Source: Neospora caninum Liverpool | Taxonomy: Eukaryota > Apicomplexa > Conoidasida > Eucoccidiorida > Sarcocystidae | Length of the DNA: 64,000 bases | Assembly (NCBI RefSeq): GCF_000208865.1 | Contig: NC_018386.1 | Location: forward strand, 1,116,001 to 1,180,000 | Reading direction: 5' to 3' | In this document: positions 1 through 14,338 of the stretch, in pieces | Layout of the letters: the number at the start of each line of letters is the position of its first letter | Numbering within the stretch: position 1 is the first letter of the stretch | Position numbers and translations under genes: made by a program | The notes under the pieces: generated by a model | The model's input: only the letters and a program-made list of their open reading frames with translations | Told to the model about the DNA's origin: nothing | The model's database searches: none

Positions 1-3000
1 GCCACGTTCTGCTGCTGCGGTATTCTTGCAACGTGAGTCGGTACAGTCATATGCGCCATAATCTAGAGCCGATCAGGACTTTTTTTCTACGGATCAGTTA
101 GAGTGCAAACTCAGCATAGTCGTGGTTCCCCCCTCATACGGACGTCGAATAGGCCAACGTCGCAGCGAAAATAGAGGAAACTCCTTAGACTTCCGAAAAC
201 TGTGGACATGCGTCAGCGATGAGTGATTTCCTTCGGGGTGCAAAGACAATCCACGGGCAGTTCTGCGCTCGCTCGCGTCCCCGGCGGCGTGCAGTGAAGA
301 ATAAAACACACAAAACGTGCTCTCGCACGTTCACGTGCCAGAATCAATCAGATTCTGTGCTTCGGGTTTCGTATTAGGTTTTCGTCCGAACACTTTTCCG
401 CGCACCCTGGGCAGTGAGGCCTTTTGCTGTCGTAACGGTCAGCTGGAAATCGTGCGTCTGCACGGTAGACGAGCTAAAGACTGAAGGAAAGGAGGAGAAA
501 ATAAGCTCTTGATCAAGGATGATGGTTCGACTGCCCTCCACCTCGCGAAGGAATGCTTTGATGGATGAAGGACATTGTGAGCACGACCTGAGAGAAAAAC
601 GTCCAAAGCGACATACGAAAAACTCCTTTTCGGCTTCCCTTCCTGCTTTCCGCTTTCTCTGGGACTTCGGAACGCAATATCAACAAGTACCTTTTCCATC
701 ATCGCTGTTTCCCCCAAACGGTCAACGAAAGACTTCCACTATGTTCTGTAAATACGGTATCGGGAGGGAGCGTTGCTGCTAAGATTCGCATGCAGTGCAA
801 AACCCTAGACTGCTCGTATTGGAGACAGAGATGCATTCCGTGAAGGAAATCATTGCAGCCGCGGGGAGTTGTTTTGCAGCCGCGGGGAGTTGTTTTGCAG
901 CCGCTGGTCGGTCGCTCCTAGATACCGTTGCTTCAAGTTCATGAAGGTGTTTATGCGACGCTTCGTAGCCTCTTTGGTTGCAACAATATATACAATTATT
1001 TGCAGGCATCTGGATTTGCTCACAGTTCGTTCTAGTGTTCTTTTGCGAGGCACGTCAGAACGACATCGCCTGCTGCGTTTTCTGTTCACTGTTCTCCGCT
1101 TGCCGAGAAGTTTTCTTCTTGTGAAGTTCCTCATTTCACCCCCGCCAGCTTCATCCAGGTTTCCAAATCCAAGGAGTCGCATCCTTCAGCTATGAACTCA
1201 CCATTCGTAGTTCACGATGCTCGGCCCCGTGCCGCCGCCGTCCCCTGCACAGTAGGTACGACATACGCATGGGGACTGGAGTGGAAAGAAGTAATGACAA
1301 TATCTCTTCGAAAGAGTATCTTTCTGGTTGGATTTTTGCGAACCTGCATACTCTTTGCGAGCCTTACGCAGGCGGTTGTTTCACTCCTGAAAAAACCGGT
1401 GGAATCCACCTGCTCTTGGATGCTCTAAAATATAACTAGGCACTACGCCGGTCCAACAGTGAGCTCGACCGTTCAGCTACATGCGTTTTAATTCTTTATT
1501 GGCGTCTGGGTGTCCCCCCACTAGCATTTTTTCGTCAGCATGTTTTTATAGGAGCTCGTGCTCGAAGAAAATCTCCGCATGCAGAACACCGCCCTACTTT
1601 GGGGTCCAAAACATGTCAGCAGAGACAAGCAAAAACCGTTTCCTCTGTGTGTCTCGTCTCGAATCAACACGAAAACTCCTACCTGTGCTGCCTGCTGCTG
1701 ACAAGGTGAGAGACGAACACCGATGGATGCGCGTAGGGCCCTGGTTCACGTCCACAGAGAGAGAAAGACGCATGAAAACAAGAAGCCGTCATGTATAGAC
1801 TATAGGCGGCGGAAAAGCGTAGCCGGCCACCTCGGTCAACCTCTGCTGCACGCAGGCGCTTCATGGCGCAGGTGGAAGAAACGGGCTATTATAGACGAAA
1901 TAAAGTGTGGCTACGCTTCTGAACTTCCAGTGAATCTCTAAAGCGATACGAAGGTGTCAACTATGGCATGAAAAAACCGAGAGGCAGTGTGGCGTTAAGG
2001 GTTCGCTGTCCAATACTACCCTTTGTAGGGAGTGTTACACTGAAGGGTTTCCCAGTGGTTGTGAGTGATCTTTGCTCTACACAGTGAATGAAAAAAGGGG
2101 CTTCTTAAGAGGATATCTGGTTTCTGCGGCGAATAGAAAATCTCCTCGTGAAGCCTGCGCACAGCTCGTGTGACAGATGGTGCTGGGAAAGGCCGTCTCT
2201 AGCAAGTGAAAGAGCCAGCTGGGCAGGACTGTTTTCGTGTGCTCGGCGCACGCGAAAACCGTTCTTTTTAGAGACAACGCAGAGAGAGGCGACGAGTAAG
2301 TGGCACATCCGCGCTGCAAAGATGAGAGATCGTATGACTCCTCGGCAAAATCAAGGTGGTTTCGTCTGACAGGCTGTGCCGGGAAAAACGGTCAGTGCAG
2401 CAACAGCGTTCACAGACTGACATTTGAGCTTTTCTCGCTTGTGCGTTCAGTCTGCGGCGAATTCACCATCCCAAACGTCGTTGCTCACGTCAATTACAGC
2501 CGTCGGAAGTGCTCGTTGAGAGAAGGTCCGCCGACTGAGATTCGTGTTTTGAAAAGCAGCCTTTCTTTTTCTACTGAATGCAGAGCTGGGTAGCGCCTCT
2601 GCTACAGTCAAGAATGAAGCGGATGCCGCGGAACAAGCCATTCCTGTCATTGGCATTCTTCGCAGAAGAAACAGAATCCCAACTGCCAGGAGGCACCAAC
2701 ACACGGCCGCCTGCGCTGGAAAACCTCGAGAAGACATCTTCATCTGTGGAGAATAGAAGAGAGCTTTCTCTCAAAAGTTGTAACACATCATGCGAAAAGT
2801 CCAAAACTCGCCTCGCAGATGACGTCAACAAACCACTTAGAACTTCCACCTAGAGGACAGTTGTGTGTGGACCAACCAGGTGGACCATCGATGCGTCAGG
2901 ATCACGGCTGAGGAAATCTCGTGTGTACCACTTTAGGCACTCAAGAAGCGCCGTGTTATTGTAGACCTGAAACTCTGTTTACAAGAGAATGCTCTCACCC

Positions 3001-6000
3001 AAGGCCACCTTTAGCTTCTCTAAAGTGGCATTCTGGCCACTGGACGAAAAGTCCAGGTGCATCGAATTCACCACTGTTGTATAGTGCTCACCAAATGTTC
3101 CTATAGGAATAATCCACGTAACAGTGCATGCCCCCACAAGGAATTTTTCAGGATAAAAGTCCTTTCAGAAGAGCCAATATCAGCACGATATTGTACCGTA
3201 CACTTTTCTGAGCATACGAATGGAAATCGATGGGCATGCCAGACCCGAATAGCTGACGCTCGGTGTCACAAAAACCTTGAACAGCGCTGCCACGTTAAAC
3301 TGAAGACAAAACGAAAAGCATTCACGGACTTTGGGATGGCCCCCTCGCGAAGGAACTGAGCAGCTCAAAACTCGTGAAAACCTATCACCAGTATCCTTTG
3401 ACAGACAACGAATTCAGCCGGCTGCCACTTGTGTGTTCAGCGGAACACATTTTTGTGGAAGTTGCTGTGGGGCCGGAGAATTTTCCCCTTGTAGAATCGA
3501 AGAACATTCACCCTGATGGTTGGTACATGGCTTGGTCCTGGATTCTTTACATTTTGTGTTGTTTGAGAAGAGAAACGTTACAACATTTTTCGTTTGACGT
3601 ACCTGATGACGGTGTCGAATCTGAAGGCCGATACATAACAAGTGTAGATTTGGGATTGGAACCATCTTCCGGAAAACAAAAAAATCAGTCACTGGTAGCA
3701 TCACATTCGTTTCTCTGCACCAAACGTCTTGTTTTTTTCCTTCCGACCCTCCTCTTCCTCTCGGTCTGGTGTGTGCTTTCGTCCCTGCCCAGCGACACTT
3801 TTTTTGTGTTCTTGCACCTCTTTTAGCTTCAATGCTTTTTCACGTGTCGTATTCCCTTTCTCCCTCCTTGTCTTGTGTCCGTTTCCCTCTGTTCCCCTCG
3901 ATCGCTGCTTTACTCTTGTCTCTTCCAGTTCTCTCCCTTTCCACCACTGTTTGTTGTCTTCCAGTCGTTGCTCCTTCTCTACTACGGAACAACTGATCCA
4001 TGACCAGTTCTCTGCGAGCGATACCGGACGCTACAATGCGCATGTGTGTGTAAAATACTTCTCCACAATTAATCACAGTAGAGTTGCAGTAAATGATACA
4101 GAACTCGACAGACTAGACCCATTGTATTTTGTATCACGTTTTGGAAAAGCTAAAAAAGGCGGCAGAACATGCCCAAGAAAACTCAGGGAAGTTGCACATC
4201 ACATAACCACTTTTCTTCTACATAAAGGGAGACACCAGCTCTTGGACCGTCTTCGGCAACATCAGTGGATACTTTGGATATTCACACCCTGAACGGTACT
4301 CCATCAAAACAGCGGTTTGAACTTCACCTTTCATACGACTCGAACGACCGTAATTTGGAAACAGACCCAGCGACGAACGAGTCCAGACTCAGCGTTCTGT
4401 TTTATCTTCGGAGTCACCCGGAGCATCTGTTGCACGGATGTCACACTCGCTACTCCGTGCTTTCATTTTTTGTGACATTGGATAAGAATCAGTAGACGTA
4501 CAGGGCTCGAGCGGATGTGTTCTTAGGGAGACTGTTTTCACAGGTATTTTTCAATGATTTTAGAAGATTCATCCAGATCTCATTCTTCGGGAAGATTCCT
4601 GGAGGTAGATCTGCCTTGCTCAGGCTGAAGAACTGTGCAAGAAGTTCCATACGGAGCTCATATTCTCGTCCCTACTCTAGATAGTGCTTACGCAAGTTTC
4701 AATTGCCATGATTAGTCTAGTCAGCTATCGATTTCCCCCAAGTGTAGACAGAAGCCGGTTCCTCCGAAGTAGCTGTACAGGTCCTCGTCGCTTGCTAGCT
4801 CCTCTCGGGATGACATCTGCTCATTTTTGTCGAACATGAAAGTTAACAGGCGACCCAGTTGTTCAACAGGAGTTTGTACAGTCTGTGCAAGTATGACACG
4901 GAATGCTACCTAGATTTCAGCCTCTCCAAAGGGTGTTAGCACCTATGAGGACGTCTATGCTCCAGGAACATAGATGTGGGATCAAAACAGGTGTGGAGTT
5001 CCCTGATATCACATTTCTTCTCGAGACAGTTTCACTCAAACGAAACGGTTGAGAGCTACGCGTTTTGACTTATTGACCAGGTACACACACATCAAAAAAA
5101 TTGTGTACGAGTTGCGTTCAGACATATGTTGGAAAGTTTCTGGGGCACGGAACTCCTTCACAAATCCCAACCCTTGACCCTGTGCATGTGGAACGTGGAA
5201 ACCGGACAACAAAGGAAGCTTGTCTTGAGTTTCGAATTCTCAAGCGCTTGCGGTCCTTAGCTCTTTCTCGGGCGTTATCTGGTCTGATTTGAGTTGCGCA
5301 CTACTCAACGGCGCGCCGGTTTTGGGTGTTCACCGAGGTGGATGATTCACAACATCGTGCAGTATCGCGCGGGGTGCATATTTATGGAGGCTTCAACTGA
5401 TAACCCAACCTTGTCCGATTGCAAACACACGACCTTTTTTTTGGTCATTTCCTCTCGGCACACGTCGACAGTGAGGTAACACTTGCGTTCTCTGGCAAAG
5501 ATATTTTCTTTGATCCGTCTACCGAGCAATGAACGAGTGCCGCCTGTTCGAGGTCAGCGTAAGAATGCACTGGGAGCGGGGGTCCGAAGCATCCTTTTCC
5601 GAGGCTGTTCTTCTTCCAAACCTCCAATTGCCCATCTGACTTATCCCGACCGTGAAGGAATAATCTTGAGATACATGTGCATATCGGAACATTCGTTTTG
5701 GGGAATTCGTCCATGCTCCCGTCAAGCTTCAAAGAAAGGATTCATAATGTTCGCTGTGACTGTTGCCTTAAAGAGTCCAGTCTACCAAGACGTACCAGAG
5801 ACCAGAGTGTTCAGCTATCTCTGTCCACTTAATTCGAATCTTTCCCCCGGTTTGTGGATCTGTCTGAGCGGAATTTCACACCAGGGCAGAACTTGCCCCG
5901 GATGTCTGTGCCTCGTACGAAACACCTTTCCCGCGTTCCTCTCTTTCTGAAGGTTGCTGAGAGTCTTCTGTAATTCCTGCGCCTGGGCCATCCCAAGACG

Positions 6001-7079
6001 GCCCAGAAAAAATTCGACAGTTCCAAACGCCAGTCGTCAGCTGAACAGCACTTTTCCATACAGAGCAAAGAAGGCGGTCTACTTGTCTATGGCATGAAAA
6101 CGACCAGCACTCCGCCGCCGTTATCACCATTTTCATGAGTATCTATAGGCGGATGGTTTGCTTTCCACATGCATGTGCCTGTACAAAACTTGCATACACA
6201 ACATATATCTGTAGATTTTCTACTTGCGTGGTAAACGTCACCCCGTTCTCCCCGTACAGCTGGTCCCGCGTAAATTCGGGTCAATCGATGACCCGTGTAG
6301 TATGGGGCATGTGGTTTGCATGGAACTCATCTGTTTGTATAGTAAAGTCTTTCAGCAGACGCAGAAAGGTCCGCTGAAGAACAGACGTCTCCACCAAGAC
6401 GGCGGGCGTTTGGACGAATCGGTCCCGAATCCCCAACTTCTCGAAGAATGCACGCTTCACGTCGAGTTTCCGTCTTCTCAGCAATCACAGCTCATCCCCG
6501 AGCGTCCAAAAATGTCTGCAGATCAGGACAAAGTTCATCCAGAAAAAAATGGGTGCTCGGGAGCCCAGAACCCATGCTGTTCCCCGCGACGGCATTCGCA
6601 AGGGCGCACGCTTTTTCATCGATTTCGACAGACAGGGGAGTTGCATGCTGGCCGTGCTGCAACGCGTCACATGCGTCTTTTCCCCTTTTCTTTCGGGGGA
6701 AAAAACCAGAGACTTTCTGCCAGACTTGCGGGTCCTTCCGGCCTAAGTCACTTGTTTTGCCCCACAATTCCCGTCTCGTTCTGAACTCGTGTGCTTCGCA
6801 AAATCTCTGAAATCCGCTATCGTCCAGGCTGCGAAAGTAAAAACTTCAAGCGTCCACATACACCGATAAATGTATGCACGGATGCCTGGGGCCAACGAAA
6901 GTGCCGTTCTTGGTATGTATCTCTCCATTTGAATTGCGCTTCGTGTGCAGTTAACCACAGCTCCATGTACACGGCATCGCTAGAGAAGTAATTTTTGTTT
7001 TGGAGTCCGACATCACATGCAAACGAGGGAGGCTGCTGGCAGTCCTCCAACCGGTCGCGGGAGCACCGAAAACTCTCAG
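1..7079. other. Long stretch with no supportable gene
   Basis: Both strands were read. There are only short open frames, most without an ATG, no recognisable domain, no tRNA-like element that I could see and no phase-consistent exon series. Base composition is more balanced than in the GC-rich genes further right. Protein-like but unlinked segments occur at about 3374-3826 (+) and 6281-7050 (-); the latter is discussed as a possible decayed gene. Almost no TA microsatellites occur here, unlike 10.7-39.4 kb. It is best read as intergenic DNA upstream of the FAM76-family gene. Tiny exons of an unrecognised gene cannot be excluded. Confidence 0.5.
853..904. repeat. 21-bp tandem repeat, about 2.5 copies
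   Basis: The unit TTGCAGCCGCGGGGAGTTG plus TT is repeated head to tail at 853-873 and 874-894, with a partial third copy that then diverges. It lies in non-coding DNA and has no known function. Confidence 0.85.
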
Positions 7080-8062
7080 GTAGTCCTTCTTTCTCTCCTT
7101 TTTATTTTTTTCCTTCTCTCGTTCCGAACCAGGTTTTTCGAGCTCGTGTTGTTCCCGGGACTTTCAGTGCCCCGACTTTTTGCGGAAAGTCTTTTTTCTT
7201 TTCCCCCAGGCCACCACCCCAGAAGCGCGTGCACACAAGAGATGCGATGCATGTGCCGAGAGATCGCACCTGCTGACTCCGCAGAAACGTGCGTAGTTTC
7301 CTTTCTTTGTTTCTGCGAGTAGAAAGAACCGCGGGGCTCCGTTCCCTTCCGCCAATTTTTTCGTCCCCTGTATGTGCCCCAGGGAACAACTCCCTTCTCA
7401 TAGAGAGCCCATCTGCAGCGTACATACACCTAATGCCCCCCTCTTTCCCCTCGTTCCTCACGCAGGCAGCATCGGGCATCAGGGCGTCCCCAGCGTGGCT
7501 AGAAACCGAGTGTATCGATTTTGTCCTCTTCCCCCTTTCTTTATCTCTACCACGCGTCTGTTGTCTCCCCCTACCGCTTGTCTCCTTTCTCGAACTGCGA
7601 GTTCGAGAGGAGGGGAAATCGCGTCTTGTGACCTCTTTTCATGGCCGTTGAGTCTTCTGTATCGTCCGCGTCGATTCTTCGGAGCAGCCTTTCACATTTT
7701 CCGCGTTTTGCGCGTCTTTTTTCATCCGCTCCCCGTTTTTTCGCGGCCCGTCGGTGTATTTCTACGGCTGCGCCCCATTCTCTGCTCCTCCAGAAGCCAG
7801 AGTTGGCCCCCAAGCTGTCCTCCCTTCTTCCGTTTCTCTTCCCTCCCGTCCCTCTGTGCTTCTGTGTTCCCGTCTTATGCCGTTTCTGTGTCTCTCTGCT
7901 TCTGCCCAACCTCTGTCTCCGTCCTCGCTCTCTGGCCCCCTTGAGGTTGGGTGCTTCCAGGACATTTTGCTCGTCGCTCAGTCACCTTGTGGAGAGGCGC
8001 GACGGAGAGGTCCCTGCCCTGTTTGTGAGGAGTGTCGCCAGGAGCCCCGTTTCGCCTAGAAA
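7080..8062 (+). promoter_or_regulatory. Pyrimidine-rich leader/promoter of the FAM76-family gene
   Basis: This kilobase is strongly C/T-rich on the + strand, with many CTCTTC, CCTTTC and TCGT runs, and leads directly into the ATG at 8063. Long pyrimidine-rich 5' untranslated regions are usual in Toxoplasma-like genes. A TAG codon stands in frame two codons before the ATG, which fixes the start. I see no TATA box. The transcription start cannot be placed from sequence alone. Confidence 0.5.
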
Positions 8063-11000
8063 ATGACGGAGGATCCGGGAGACCAGCTGTACTCGCCCTC
8101 TCGCCTCGACGACAGCCCCGAGGCGCCAGCCCTGAGCTCGGGGCACGCGCGACACGGTGAGTCGCGGAAAGACGACGGAGACCCAGCGGAGGATAATAGC
8201 AAGGCCGATGCGAGGGCGAGAGGAGACAGTGGAGGGAGGCGCGACGGAAGGAGATCTCAGTCGCCCGCGCATCGGGAAGGAAGCAAGAAGACAGGCCATG
8301 CCAGCGACAGGTGCGGGCGTGAGGAAGAGAGAGAACGAGAGAGGATGAGCAGTCGCAGGGACGGAGAAGAAAAGTCGCGTGAGCGAGAGAAAGCGAAGCA
8401 AAGAGAACACGAGGAGGACCCGCGCTCCGACCGGTCGAGCAGGAAAGACCATGGCGAAGACCGCGACAGGAAAAAAGACAAACGGAGCAACTCCGACCGC
8501 GAATCCGACTCCGGGAAAAGGAAGTCGTCCTCGTCTTCGTCATCTTCGTCTTCGACGTCTCGGAGAAAAAACCGATTCGACGTGGGACCTGAAGAGCACA
8601 AGCGCATGCAGAGAATGGAGCAGTGGCGGTTGCTGGTTGAGCAGAAGAAGGCGGAAGGGGAGAAAGCGTCGCCGGACGAGAAGACGCTTTCCGCGCCTCA
8701 AACCCGGCATGCTGGTGACTCGGACTCGGACGACGACATGCAAATTGACGATCCCACCGAGAACGCCGTGCAGCAGCTTGCCCCGGTGCCCGCCGCTGGC
8801 TTGGCTTCTGCGAGGGTCGCGGCGCATACGGCGCCGGAAGGGCCGAAAGAGAAGCGCACTGCGGACGACTCGCCAGCAAGAAGACGCCGGGAAGAGAGGC
8901 GGAGAGGCCGAGACGAGAGAGACGGCGGTCGACGCGAAGAGCGGAGACGCGAAGACCGGCGAGAGCATGACGGGAAGAGAGAGGAGAGACACGACGGAAG
9001 GCGGGAAGAGCGACGCCGAGGGCACGGCGACAGGCGAGAGGATCGAGAGGAAGGTCGGAGAGAGGACAGGCGACGGGGCCACGAAAGAGAGAGACGCGAG
9101 CACTACGGCGAGCGACGCACAGAGGACGGAAAGACTGACTTTGGAGGCAGCCACAAACGCCACGACACGCGTGGACACAGCGGGTCCCCGCACGCGTCCA
9201 AAAGCGCGGAGCTCCCTGCCTCAGGGCCTCAAGACGGATCTTCCACTTGGGGTGCTCTCGAGGAAAGAGAGGAGAAGAGAGAGGACACGAAAGAAGGGAA
9301 GGACAGCCAAGAGCGGCCTGGTGACAGGCAAGATTCCAGGAAAGAAGACCAGAGCGAAGAGGGAGGCATTTCTTCGCGTCTTCGTCGTCGGCACACCTTG
9401 CGCTGTGGAGGGGCGGGGCATCGACGGGGATCCGACAGTGAAGGCAGTGCAAGTGAGAGGTCCTCGCCTTCTCCCGCTTTCGAACGGGCGAAGAAGAGCC
9501 TCCACAAAGGCCGTCGAGGGGACGGTCGCGCTTCCGCTGTCGCGCTCGCTCTGGACGACGAAGAAGAAGACCGGTGCCACGGCCATCTTCCCGGCTACTC
9601 GAATCTGCCGTCGCCGTCTCTCTCTCCGGCCTCCTCGCGGTCGCGCCGCTCTCGCAGTCCGCAGGCCTTCAAGAAGAAAGCGTCTCCTGTCGACTTGACT
9701 TCACTCGACCCTTGGACGCACGCGTCTCAGCGGCACACGCAGTTCGAGAACGGCACGTACAGAGGCGAGGCGAGTGAGAAGAACGGCCTCGCGTCGGGCC
9801 ACAGCCACGCAAGAACCCCCTTTTCGTCCTTCACCGGACGCGGAGGCCCCCGCATGCAGTCGCCCTTAGCTCAGATCCCAACTAGCCATTTCTCGGGTGT
9901 ACATACACCCCACCCAGGTGCCGTGGCCGCGGCTCAGGGGGGACAGGGGTCGGTGCCTCCGAGTCAGAAGGAAGTTCTGGGTGCGTACGGCGCTGCTTGG
10001 GGATCGCCGTTCGCCCCACCTGCTTTTCCTCTCCCGGGCGCCGCTCCGCCGTACCCCGGGTACTTCCCGCCCTTCGCGTCTGTGCCGTGCGCGGCGCCGC
10101 TGCCGCCCTGGGCTGGCGGTCCCCACGGGGACGTGAGCATCGCGCCGGCGAGAGAAGGGGAGACACTCGGAGGCGGCCAGAAGCTCGGGCGCAGCTCCGC
10201 GAGCAGTCTGGGGAACGGGGGCGCGTCGGCGCTTCCCGGAGGGTCACCGGCGTTCGGCGCGCCAGGAGACCACTTGGACGCGCACGGCCCTGGACCTGCC
10301 TCGTCGTTTCTCTCTTCTCCGCCGCCGGACACCCACCCCGTGTTGCAGCAGCAGGCCAGGGAGCAAGAGCAGCAGAAAATGCGGGCGCAAAACGTCGCCG
10401 TGATCAGCCCGAACGTCTGGAAGAAAATCGACAAGCTGCGACGGGCGAAGATCTGCTTGAACTGCCGACAGCAACCGCAGCGAATCAGCAACGCCTCCGG
10501 CGCTCCCTCAGGTGTCTGCAGTGGATGTACGCGCCACGTCGGAAGACAACACTGCAAACACTGCGGAATTGAATTCCTGCAACACCACTACTGTGCACAG
10601 GTACAGCCGACAAGAAGCACATACGCGGAAAAGGGCGAATTTCAACAGGCACCAGGAACTTTCTCTTGTAAAAACGGGCGCATCCACGCCCTGTACTGGC
10701 GGCAATTTCAAGTGCGACACACAGATAGTTACCTATAAATATACATGTATATATTTCTATATATTTGAGTTTCTGTAAGTAGATGGATACGGGCTTAAAC
10801 ATATATATATATATATATATGGCAAGTTGTTGATGTTCGTTCTCCTTTCGCTAATGGTTGCCGCTTCGTTTGGTCTGTGGAAAATGACTAGACGCTCTGT
10901 CTCGATTTGCTGCTTGTTTTTCTTGGCTTGTACGTCTGTGCAGGCAGAGAAATTGCTGGGGCGACCGATCTGCCTCGGATGCGCCAGGCAGATGTCCAAG

Positions 11001-14000
11001 TATCAAAGGGATCCGAGCATGTAAGAAACAGCATGCACTCGATCCGGCACTGTACAGACACTGGAAGATTTCTGCATTCCAGAGGAGAAGGTCGAACGCA
11101 TGCACATCTTTCCACTATGTGCCTGTGTGTCGCATCGTGCGTTTTAGAGGCAGGCAGATACACAAGGTAGATTACTCTGCCTTTCCGGGCATGTATTTGC
11201 CCGCATGCGTGCCTGCGACTGCCTGTCTCTCTATCCCTGCGTCGACTGATTCGTGTGGCTGCGGCTCTTGACGCGTGCAGGTATAGCGTCGTCAGGGCAA
11301 AACTCATGCTGCTTTTTCTGCGGATCTGCAACTGCATTTTCAAATCTACTTCCGCCTGTCACATGTCCACACCCACTCACCAGCGCGCGGATCCTGTGTG
11401 CATGTTTCTGGTGATCGCTCCAAGACGTGTGCGTTCCTTCTGTCCATATCTCTACCCGTTTCTCAGGCTTGGACTTCTCCTGTCGTTTTCGCTGACTACC
11501 TCTCTATCGTCATCTTTCTTTGTGGTGTATTTGTCTGTATCTACATCGCTATCTACATCGATGTGTAGCTTTGCCTATCACTCTATATTACACGACTACA
11601 CGTGTATGTGTCACCTGTGTCGACGCTTTCTGTTCTTCTGTGTTTCTGTTTAGCTGTCGCTACTGCAAGTGTTGGTCCGCATGGAACGAGGCGCAGGAAT
11701 GCGAGCGCTGTCGCTCTCGAATTCAGCGGTGAGGAGAACGAGGCCCAGAGAAAGGCGATAACGGCGCGATGCGAAAGAGCACTTGGGAAAGAAAAAGGCG
11801 ATAGCGAAGAAAGCGCGGAGAAGGTAGAAAAGATATGAGGAGGGCGAGAAGAAATAAAGTGGCGATTCGCGGTGTTCTCCTTCGGCGCTGTCGATGAGTG
11901 AAGTTCAGACAGGAAATGATGCCTCGGTGGATTTTCCAGTTTCTCTTGCGCTCTGCCTTTTCCCTTTTTTCGCAGGCACGGGATGCCTCGGCGGTGTGAG
12001 AGATGCGGCGTGGACGCTGCCTTTCCCAGGTCTTCGACGCAAGCTGGAGAGACGGGCGAGACTCTCGAATTCCTTTGCTTCCTTTGTTCCTTCGCGGTGA
12101 AGAAGGCGCTGTTGCTCCAGCAGAGATCCAGAAGCCGCGCGCAGCAAACTTTGCAGCTCTTGCAGCCAGGGCGTGTCAACGCCGCCGCCCTCGAGCCCGA
12201 CAAGGTGCCCAAGGGACTCCTCAGTGGACGGAGAGAAGCGGTAAGAAGCGACGAAAGAGAGAGACGGGGGCAGAGCGATCGGAGGAGGAAACGGGCAGAG
12301 AACGCTTTCTTCAGGTCTTTACGCGAAAACAAGCTCACGCGCACGCGTGTCAGCCTCGCACAGAGATACAGACGCAGGAAGAGAGAAGAGAAAAGAGCGA
12401 CCGACGAAAGAAGATAGAAGAGAGGAGAGAGGAGAGGGGAGATGGGAGAGAGAAGCGCGCGAAGAGAGGACAGAAGGAATTAGCGGCCGTGAGAAGAGAG
12501 CGACCGCGGGCGACGACCTGGTTCGTCTGCTTGACTGACTTTGCTGTCTCAGATTGGAGCGACGGAGGAAAAGGAAGCAGAAGACGAAGAGTCGGAAGGG
12601 AAACCGGCGTCTTACTGGAAAAACCATGCACAGACGCTTCAACAGCAAAATGAAGAATTCCTCCAGCAGTTGCAACACATGCAGGAACAACTGCTCCACA
12701 AAGATCTAACGATGCAAGTGAGTCCACAGAAAACCAAACGCTTCGAGTTCTCTCGCGGCAAGCGGACACTACGCAGAACTCGATTCACATCTTTAAATCG
12801 ACGTGAACATATGCAAACGCGTGCATGCGTGTGTCTCTCCTTGCTTGACGAGGATCGCCCTGTACAGGGCACGAGCAAAACGAGAGCAAGAGAGAAAAGG
12901 CTTCTCTGATTCTTCGCTTTCTTCGTCTTCTCTCGAGTGTCTTGTGTGGGATCTTCCGCCAGTTCCAAAGCAGCTCAGCAGAAGGTGACGCGACTTGTGT
13001 TTTTCGCCCTGCGCGTCTGGGGTCTATCTAGACAGCCGGTGCCGGAGGAAGATCAGCAGACAATGTCGGGTGAGCACCGTTTTTCTTCGTTTTCAGGAGC
13101 AACAACAGGAGAAGAAGGAGCAACAACAGGCGCTGCAACACGACCTCCTTCAAGAGAAACGCCGGAACCAGCAACTGGTAAGCCAAACTGCGCTGAAACC
13201 CGGCGGCAGACGAGACGATGGAGAGAGAGAAGAGAATGAGATGAAACACGAGAGACGAGCGCACATGTAGAGCCCACGAGAGAAGAAGGACTTATATGTA
13301 GAGCAAGATATATACAAATATATATGTATATATAAATGTGTGTATATATATAGCACGAGAGAAAAACATATAGCGGATGCAATTACACACGAACTGGGTG
13401 GAGAGGGGGTTGTGGACCGATTGAGAGAGAGATTGTTTTCTTTCGTCTTCGTGTCGCTCCCAGTCCAAGAATCGCTGCGTCGCGGCCTTGCGGTCGTCTG
13501 TGGTTCTCGTTCTGCGCTTTCGGTGGAACGGCATTTTTTTGCTGCTTTTCCTCTCGCCCTTTGATCGTTTTTTCTTTCACTCTCGGGTTCCTGTGTAAAA
13601 CTTCACATTTCCGATTTGTTTCTTTCCGCCGTTTGCCTCTGTCTGTGTGTCTCTCAGCTTCTGGACTTGAAACGTGCATCGGTGGAGCAGGAAGCGCAGG
13701 CCTCCAAAGCAGCTGCGGACCAGCGGCGAGCAGAAGAAGTCCACTTGGTGAGGAGCGTCGGTTCTGAAAGAACTTTCCAGAAATCCATAAAGCTTCATTT
13801 GTGAATCAACACGAGGAACATGTGAAGTTAAGCAGAAGCTGATTCGCAAAAGGTGGTCTGACGCTCTGAGGAAATTTCGGAGAAATGCTGCCAGCAGACA
13901 GAGACACCTGGTGAACACGGGAAAGCGGCCAGTATCTCCTGGCATACGTACACCCAACATGAGGCCGTCTTTTTGCCCACTTTCGCGTTTTCTGCAGGGG

Positions 14001-14302
14001 TTGTCAAACGCGCTGCACGAGTGCATCGACCAGCTGAAACACCGGAACGAAGAGCTCGAGTTGGCGAACAAAAGGTGAGAGCAAAACTGAACCGACGCAG
14101 GAAAAGCAAAGAGAAAGGGAAGGCAGCACTCTCAGTGAAACCCTTGGCACGGACAGTGTAGGGGCAAAGAGTGCCTTTCCTCAACTTCTGTACCTCTTTA
14201 GTCAACAGCCACTTCATCTTGTCTACACATATGCATTTCTGCATATTTAGCTCTCCCTCAATTGTTTCAGTCTGCATATTTATATATGCGTGTATATGTG
14301 TG

Positions 14303-14338
<36 letters not shown>

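Noticed and set aside
3374..3826. 150-codon frame with a hydrophobic middle
   Set aside because: It has no ATG at its start, no recognisable family, no neighbouring exon in phase, and ends in a low-complexity pyrimidine tract. I also considered a NUMT but saw no match to mitochondrial proteins.
7875..9452. 525-codon open frame on the - strand opposite FAM76 exon 1
   Set aside because: It is Arg/Ser/Leu/Pro-rich shadow of a GC-rich, charged coding exon whose sense frame carries the gene; it has no domain and no promoter evidence.
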